10,196 nucleotides of DNA from Campylobacterales bacterium (GTDB lineage Bacteria > Campylobacterota > Campylobacteria > Campylobacterales > Thiovulaceae), in assembly GCA_012963895.1 (NCBI GenBank), contig DTUW01000036.1:1-10196 (forward strand). The letters run 5' to 3'. The position numbers were made by a program, and so were the translations under genes. A model generated the notes under the pieces. The model was not told the DNA's origin. It ran no database searches and saw only the letters and a list, made by a program, of their open reading frames with translations. Shown one piece after another: positions 6,159-10,196 of this stretch; within the stretch, counting starts at the first letter, position 1, and each line of letters starts with the position of its first letter.

Positions 6159-8363
6159 TTGGCAAAAAAGAGAAAAAAAGGCTCTCTACTAATAGAGATT
6201 TTGAGACCGTTGATTCAGCTGATAGCCACCTCAAAAGATTTGGGAATGGTCTTTTTCCTGATGGCTATCCTCTCTATAATAATAGTCCCTCTCCCAAGTG
6301 GAGTTTTAGATTTCATGCTAACAATTTCGATAGCGGTCTCAATATTGGTTTTAATGATAGCTATCTATATTCCTAAACCGACAGACTTGACAACTTTTCC
6401 AACTCTGATACTTGTAATTACCCTATTTCGTCTCTCTCTCAATATAGCCACTACTAGAATGATTTTGAGCGAGGGACATAATGGAGTAGAAGCGGTATCC
6501 CAAATTATTTCAGCCTTTGGTAATTTCGTGGTTGGTGGAAATCTGGTGATAGGGATTATCATATTCATAATATTGGTTCTCATAAACTTCATGGTAATTA
6601 CCAAAGGTTCTGGAAGGGTTGCAGAGGTTGCAGCGAGATTTACACTAGATGCAATGCCGGGAAAACAGATGGCTATCGATGCCGACCTAAATGCTGGATT
6701 GATAAATGAAGCAGAGGCGAAACAGAGAAGAGCTGAAATTTTGCAAGAAGCCAATTTCTATGGAGCTATGGACGGGTCGAGTAAGTTTGTGAAAGGTGAT
6801 GCTGTCGCAGGTATTATTATCACAATTGTAAATATTATCGGCGGTTTCCTAATCGGGGTGTTCCAATTCGACATGTCGATTAGTGAAAGTGCTTCAACTT
6901 TTACAGTCTTGACGATTGGAGATGGATTGGTTTCCCAAATTCCCGCCTTAATCCTTTCAACTGCAACAGGTATTATTATCACTCGTGCAAGTGGAGATAA
7001 GGAGAATTTCGCTAGTGGTTCTATTAGCCAACTTAGCGGAGATTACAAGGTTCTAATATTAGTTGGGGGAATTCTATTCCTGTTCGCACTTGTTCCGGGT
7101 CTGCCAACTATTCCGCTCGGTGGTTTGGGATTTGTATTCCTAACACTCGGCTATCTTTTATATAAACATGAAGTAGGAGAGTTGGGAGATGTATTTGAAA
7201 ATATCAACAAAATATCCACAAAAATTACAGGTGAGGATTTGGTAGATACAGAAGCCTATTATAATCGTAAAAAGCCTAAGAGAAAGAGTGAAGCTGAAAT
7301 TCAGAAAGAGGAGCAGGCAGCCCTTGAAGAGATTTTAAAAGTGGAGATGTTAGAGCTTACTTTGGGTTACCAACTTATCAAACTAGCAGATATAGAGCAG
7401 GGGGGCGATTTGCTCGATAGGATTAGGAGCATGAGGAGAAAGATTGCTACCGATTTCGGATTTATTATGCCCCAAGTTCGGATTAGGGATAACTTACAGC
7501 TCAATCCGAAAAGTTACCAAATCCTAATCAAAGGGGTTGAGGTCGCCGAGGCGATGATAGAACCCGATAAATTTTTAGCAATGGATAGCGGTATGGTAAC
7601 CGATGAGATACCGGGAGATAAAACCATTGAACCAGCTTTCGGATTGGAAGCTATTTGGATAGAAAAGTCTCAAAAAGAAGAGGCTATTATGAACGGATAT
7701 ACAGTAGTAGACCCATCTACTGTAATCTCCACCCATCTATCCGAAATTGTCAAAAAATATGCCGAAGAGTTCCTAACTCGACAAGAGATTCAGGGAATGA
7801 TTGATAAAGTTAAAGCTGAATATCCTATCATTGTTGAAGAGGTTCTCAAAGTAGCTCCTATCGGACTTATTCAAAGGGTGTTACGAGCTTTAATTCACGA
7901 AAAAGTGCCACTTACTGATATGGTAACTATCCTTGAAGCTATTACCGATGTGGCAGAAGTTACCAAGAGTGTTGATATTTTGGTTGAGCAGGTTCGAGCT
8001 AGGCTCTCTCGAACTATTTCCAGTCTATATAGAGATGAGAATGGAAAAATTCGACTTATTACCTTTGCTACCGATGTTGAACAGAAGCTACTGAATAAAG
8101 TAGTTGAGAATGAAGGGTATAAACAGCTCAACCTTACAGCTGATGAGATAAATAAGCTTGTCCAAACTGTTAGTGAAGAGAGTGCCAACCTTATTCAGAT
8201 GGGGATTATCCCAGTTGTCATTATCGTCGACCCAATGATTCGACGACCTTTATCGGAAATATTTGAAAGATTCAACTTAGATATTATCGTTCTTTCACAT
8301 GCTGAAATAGATACAAATTCTAAATTTGAGATACTCGGTAGTATCACCATTGACAATTTCTAA
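6159..8363 (+). CDS. flhA: Flagellar type III export gate protein FlhA
   Basis: The protein has 734 residues, close to Campylobacter and Helicobacter FlhA. The N-terminal half holds about eight membrane helices (from about residue 29 to 335). The FHIPEP family signature runs over 153-176 (RVAEVAARFTLDAMPGKQMA then IDAD). VKGDAVAGI around D214 matches the conserved GDA Asp that is essential in Salmonella FlhA. A charged linker (about 340-395) joins the cytoplasmic C-terminal domain (about 396-734), which docks chaperone-substrate complexes and forms the nonameric ring. FlhA sits in the inner membrane at the base of the flagellum and, with FlhB, uses the proton motive force to export rod, hook and filament subunits. 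The pattern fits the flagellar clade rather than virulence-system homologues, although that is a judgement by eye. The start is TTG 6159 with AGGA 6 bases upstream. Its 3' end overlaps the next gene. Confidence 0.97.
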   Translation: MAKKRKKGSLLIEILRPLIQLIATSKDLGMVFFLMAILSIIIVPLPSGVLDFMLTISIAVSILVLMIAIYIPKPTDLTTFPTLILVITLFRLSLNIATTRMILSEGHNGVEAVSQIISAFGNFVVGGNLVIGIIIFIILVLINFMVITKGSGRVAEVAARFTLDAMPGKQMAIDADLNAGLINEAEAKQRRAEILQEANFYGAMDGSSKFVKGDAVAGIIITIVNIIGGFLIGVFQFDMSISESASTFTVLTIGDGLVSQIPALILSTATGIIITRASGDKENFASGSISQLSGDYKVLILVGGILFLFALVPGLPTIPLGGLGFVFLTLGYLLYKHEVGELGDVFENINKISTKITGEDLVDTEAYYNRKKPKRKSEAEIQKEEQAALEEILKVEMLELTLGYQLIKLADIEQGGDLLDRIRSMRRKIATDFGFIMPQVRIRDNLQLNPKSYQILIKGVEVAEAMIEPDKFLAMDSGMVTDEIPGDKTIEPAFGLEAIWIEKSQKEEAIMNGYTVVDPSTVISTHLSEIVKKYAEEFLTRQEIQGMIDKVKAEYPIIVEEVLKVAPIGLIQRVLRALIHEKVPLTDMVTILEAITDVAEVTKSVDILVEQVRARLSRTISSLYRDENGKIRLITFATDVEQKLLNKVVENEGYKQLNLTADEINKLVQTVSEESANLIQMGIIPVVIIVDPMIRRPLSEIFERFNLDIIVLSHAEIDTNSKFEILGSITIDNF

Positions 8364-10032
8364 GATAGTCTATATCTGGTTAGCTCTTCTATTTCTCGAT
8401 ATTTTCACTATTCAAGATATTAGCAACCTCATCGAGAACTTTGGAGAGAGATATATCATCAACTACTCTCTAACTTCTCTCGCCCTTTTACTAATCCTAA
8501 TCCTTATTCGTAATTGGAATAGGTGGGCAATTTTTCTCCTTCTTATAATCCCTACTCTGGTTCAATCTACCTATTTTGAGGTATATGAAAAACTGGTATC
8601 CCCTTTCGGTTTTAAAATATTTTTAGAAAATATTGGAATGGTGTTGGATTTATGGATAGAGAATATCGATATTCCAAAATCTCTCTTTCTCATTTTTGCT
8701 ATTTGGTGGCTGGTGTCGAAATTACCAAAAGGAGATATTTCAAGATATATCACTATTCCATCAATAATATTGGTAATAGCTATCTATGGATTGATAGTAT
8801 TTAGCTGGTTTAGTGTTCCAAATCTACAAAATAGTATTGTCTCATTTTATGGAGCTATTTTGGATACCTTCAAACAGGGGATATACCAAAATTTCAAACT
8901 CCAAAGACCGGATTTAGAAAATCTACAAAGTTCCAAAAGAGAACTACCAAATATCTTGTATATCGTTGGGGAATCGGCAGTATTGAGCCATACTTCCCTA
9001 TTTGGATATGAGAGAGATACAACTCCTAAATTGAGGGAGTTGGAAAGAAATGGAACGATAGTAAAATTTACTAATGTCGTATCTATTGGAACTAAAACTA
9101 GGTTGAGTGTTCCATATATGTTAGTTGGACTTCAAGGGATAGACCCACACGGCGAGATATACAAATATCCAACCATTTTGAACTATATGAAGGCGATTGG
9201 ATATAGAACTATCTTCATTACTGCTCAGGATTTGAGTTGGGGTGGGTTGAAAAATTTTCTGATTGATAAAGATATTGACTATTTCGTCAATGGAACTAAA
9301 TATAATCCCAATGCAAGAGTTCATAAAGGGGCTGATGATTTGGTAGTAGTTGAAAATGAGATACTACCTATTCTGGAAAAAAACAGCTCTAAACCTCTCT
9401 TTTTGGTCTATCAAATGGACGGAAGCCACTACCCCTATTCTCAACACTCTCCAAAAAGTTTCAAAAAGTGGAAAGAGAAGGGGGATAATTCCATAAATGC
9501 CTATGACAATACCCTGCTCTATTTCGATGAGGTAGTAGCGAAGATAGTTATAAATTTCAGAAAGAGATACCCTAATGGCTGGATATTCTACTCAACTGAC
9601 CACGGGCAGAATCTCGGAAAGAGAGGGGGAATGTTTAACGATAATTTTGAATTAGATGTAATCCATAATCTATTTTTCGTCTCTCCTCCACGAAAATATT
9701 TGGAGAGATTGCGAAAAAATCAAAACAGCCCTATCTCACAAGCTGATATAGTAGCTACTATTTTGGATATAGTTGGAGTTCAACCGATAAAGCCACTTGA
9801 TGGAGTTTCTATCTTGGGGGAAATTCCAAAAGAGAGACTTAGGGTAGTTTCCAACTACATGCCAACCCTTCACAATGTTCCTGAGGCTGTTCTGGTGTTT
9901 CCAGATTTGGAGTTGATATATATAGACTTCGACAAAATGAGTGTAACATTTCCAAAAAGTCAGCAAACTATCCATTTTTCCGAGCTGAATAGTAGCTACC
10001 GATTACTATTTGAAAAGAGGCTTACAGACTAG
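8326..10032 (+). CDS. Phosphoethanolamine transferase-like membrane enzyme (alkaline phosphatase/sulfatase fold)
   Basis: About five membrane helices (near 14-30, 44-61, 66-82, 118-132 and 143-162) precede a periplasmic hydrolase-fold domain (about 207-565). The nucleophile block is YIVGESAVLSHTSLFGYERD: E216 would bind zinc, and S217 stands where EptA has its catalytic Thr. Further blocks are RLSVPYML (259-266), the MDGSHYPY substrate region (364-371), NAYDNTLLYFD (391-401) and the metal motif STDHG with D425 and H426. Enzymes of this family move phosphoethanolamine from phosphatidylethanolamine to lipid A, core sugars or proteins; C. jejuni EptC modifies lipid A and FlgG. The substrate here is unknown. 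The longest frame begins at TTG 8326, inside flhA; TTG 8350 is an alternative. Neither has a clear ribosome site and the first ATG is codon 105, so translation probably depends on coupling to flhA. Residues are numbered from 8326. Confidence 0.88.
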   Translation: MRYSVVSPLTISKIVYIWLALLFLDIFTIQDISNLIENFGERYIINYSLTSLALLLILILIRNWNRWAIFLLLIIPTLVQSTYFEVYEKLVSPFGFKIFLENIGMVLDLWIENIDIPKSLFLIFAIWWLVSKLPKGDISRYITIPSIILVIAIYGLIVFSWFSVPNLQNSIVSFYGAILDTFKQGIYQNFKLQRPDLENLQSSKRELPNILYIVGESAVLSHTSLFGYERDTTPKLRELERNGTIVKFTNVVSIGTKTRLSVPYMLVGLQGIDPHGEIYKYPTILNYMKAIGYRTIFITAQDLSWGGLKNFLIDKDIDYFVNGTKYNPNARVHKGADDLVVVENEILPILEKNSSKPLFLVYQMDGSHYPYSQHSPKSFKKWKEKGDNSINAYDNTLLYFDEVVAKIVINFRKRYPNGWIFYSTDHGQNLGKRGGMFNDNFELDVIHNLFFVSPPRKYLERLRKNQNSPISQADIVATILDIVGVQPIKPLDGVSILGEIPKERLRVVSNYMPTLHNVPEAVLVFPDLELIYIDFDKMSVTFPKSQQTIHFSELNSSYRLLFEKRLTD

Positions 10033-10196
10033 CTAGCTTTTTTATTTCTTTTATTTTTCTTAATTTTCTTTTTCTTTTTCAGTTTTTTTTTTCTTTTATT
10101 AACCGAATATAAATCAGTTTCCGTTTTTGGAGTATCTTCTGTTTTCGGGGTATTTTCTATTTTCGGGGTATTTTCTATTTTCGGGGTATTTTCTAT
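10029..10196 (-). CDS. C-terminal fragment of a lysine-rich protein with IENTPK repeats
   Basis: On the minus strand an open frame enters from the right edge and stops at TAG 10031-10029, giving 55 visible codons. It reads (IENTPK)x3, then TEDTPK, TETDLYSVN, and a tail in which about 20 of the last 30 residues are Lys or Arg, ending KNKRNKKAS. The repeat period of 18 bp keeps the frame. The diverged fourth unit also stays in frame and includes synonymous changes (ACC/ACT, CCG/CCA). The gene is convergent with the transferase, and the two stops overlap in CTAG. Such TPK-containing, polybasic tails occur on proteins that bind nucleic acid or acidic polymers, for example RNA helicases and histone-like proteins. 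The catalytic or core part lies outside the window, so I assign no function. Confidence 0.7.
   Translation of the reverse strand: MENTPKIENTPKIENTPKTEDTPKTETDLYSVNKRKKKLKKKKKIKKNKRNKKAS
10125..10196. repeat. 18-bp tandem repeat, three identical copies plus one diverged
   Basis: TTTCGGGGTATTTTCTAT occurs exactly at 10143-10160, 10161-10178 and 10179-10196, and the array may continue past the edge. A diverged unit (10125-10142) has four differences. The period is a multiple of three, so slipped-strand gain or loss of units would keep the minus-strand frame open and add or remove IENTPK hexapeptides. Confidence 0.95.

Noticed and set aside
6365..6754. A 129-codon minus-strand frame within flhA
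   Set aside because: It lies wholly opposite the highly conserved FHIPEP region of flhA, has no recognisable motifs, and is explained as a shadow frame.
10031..10043. AGCTAGCT followed by a T-run as an intrinsic terminator for the transferase
   Set aside because: The palindrome is only 8 bases with no room for a loop, and the T-run is explained by Lys AAA codons of the convergent gene.
10125..10196. The short tandem repeats as a CRISPR array
   Set aside because: The units are 18 bp and directly adjacent without spacers, and they stay in the reading frame of a protein.

Overview
The window reads as chromosomal DNA of a motile, Gram-negative member of the Campylobacterota (the former Epsilonproteobacteria). 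The support is low-G+C coding sequence with much ATA, AGA and TTG use, a GltX2-type second glutamyl-tRNA synthetase like that of Helicobacter pylori, a histidine kinase with the GEMVGNIAHQWRQPLN-type H-box common in this group, and flagellar FlhA. I cannot name a genus from the sequence alone. The window is densely coding, with no gene-free stretch above about 80 bases.

Layout. Bases 1-6081 are read entirely on the minus strand. In transcription order they hold a membrane histidine kinase, a GspF/PilC-type inner-membrane protein (ATGA overlap with the kinase), a secreted AMIN/Amidase_3 peptidoglycan amidase (2 bases after gspF), a tRNA-Glu(UUC), gltX2, and the first 312 codons of a protein with a degenerate receiver domain that runs off the left edge. 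A 77-base divergent promoter region (6082-6158) separates this string from the plus strand. There flhA is followed, with overlapping ends, by a phosphoethanolamine-transferase-like membrane enzyme. At 10029-10032 the stop codon of that gene shares a CTAG palindrome with the stop of a convergent minus-strand gene. Only 55 C-terminal codons of that last gene are visible. They encode tandem IENTPK hexapeptides from an 18-bp repeat and a very lysine-rich tail.

How the genes may work together. Kinase, GspF-like protein and amidase form a tight cluster that plausibly serves the cell envelope: signal sensing, a type II secretion or type IV pilus-like platform, and local wall opening. GltX2 and the tRNA serve translation. 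By family knowledge GltX2 of this group charges tRNA-Gln, so the tRNA-Glu beside it is probably the substrate of the other synthetase. FlhA is the gate of flagellar export. The adjacent phosphoethanolamine transferase recalls C. jejuni EptC, which modifies lipid A and the flagellar rod protein FlgG, so the pairing may be functional.

Most of the window is recognisable core biology, and I see no clear new multi-gene system. The less ordinary items are the two edge proteins, the flhA-transferase overlap, the kinase-gspF-amidase trio and the frequent TTG starts.
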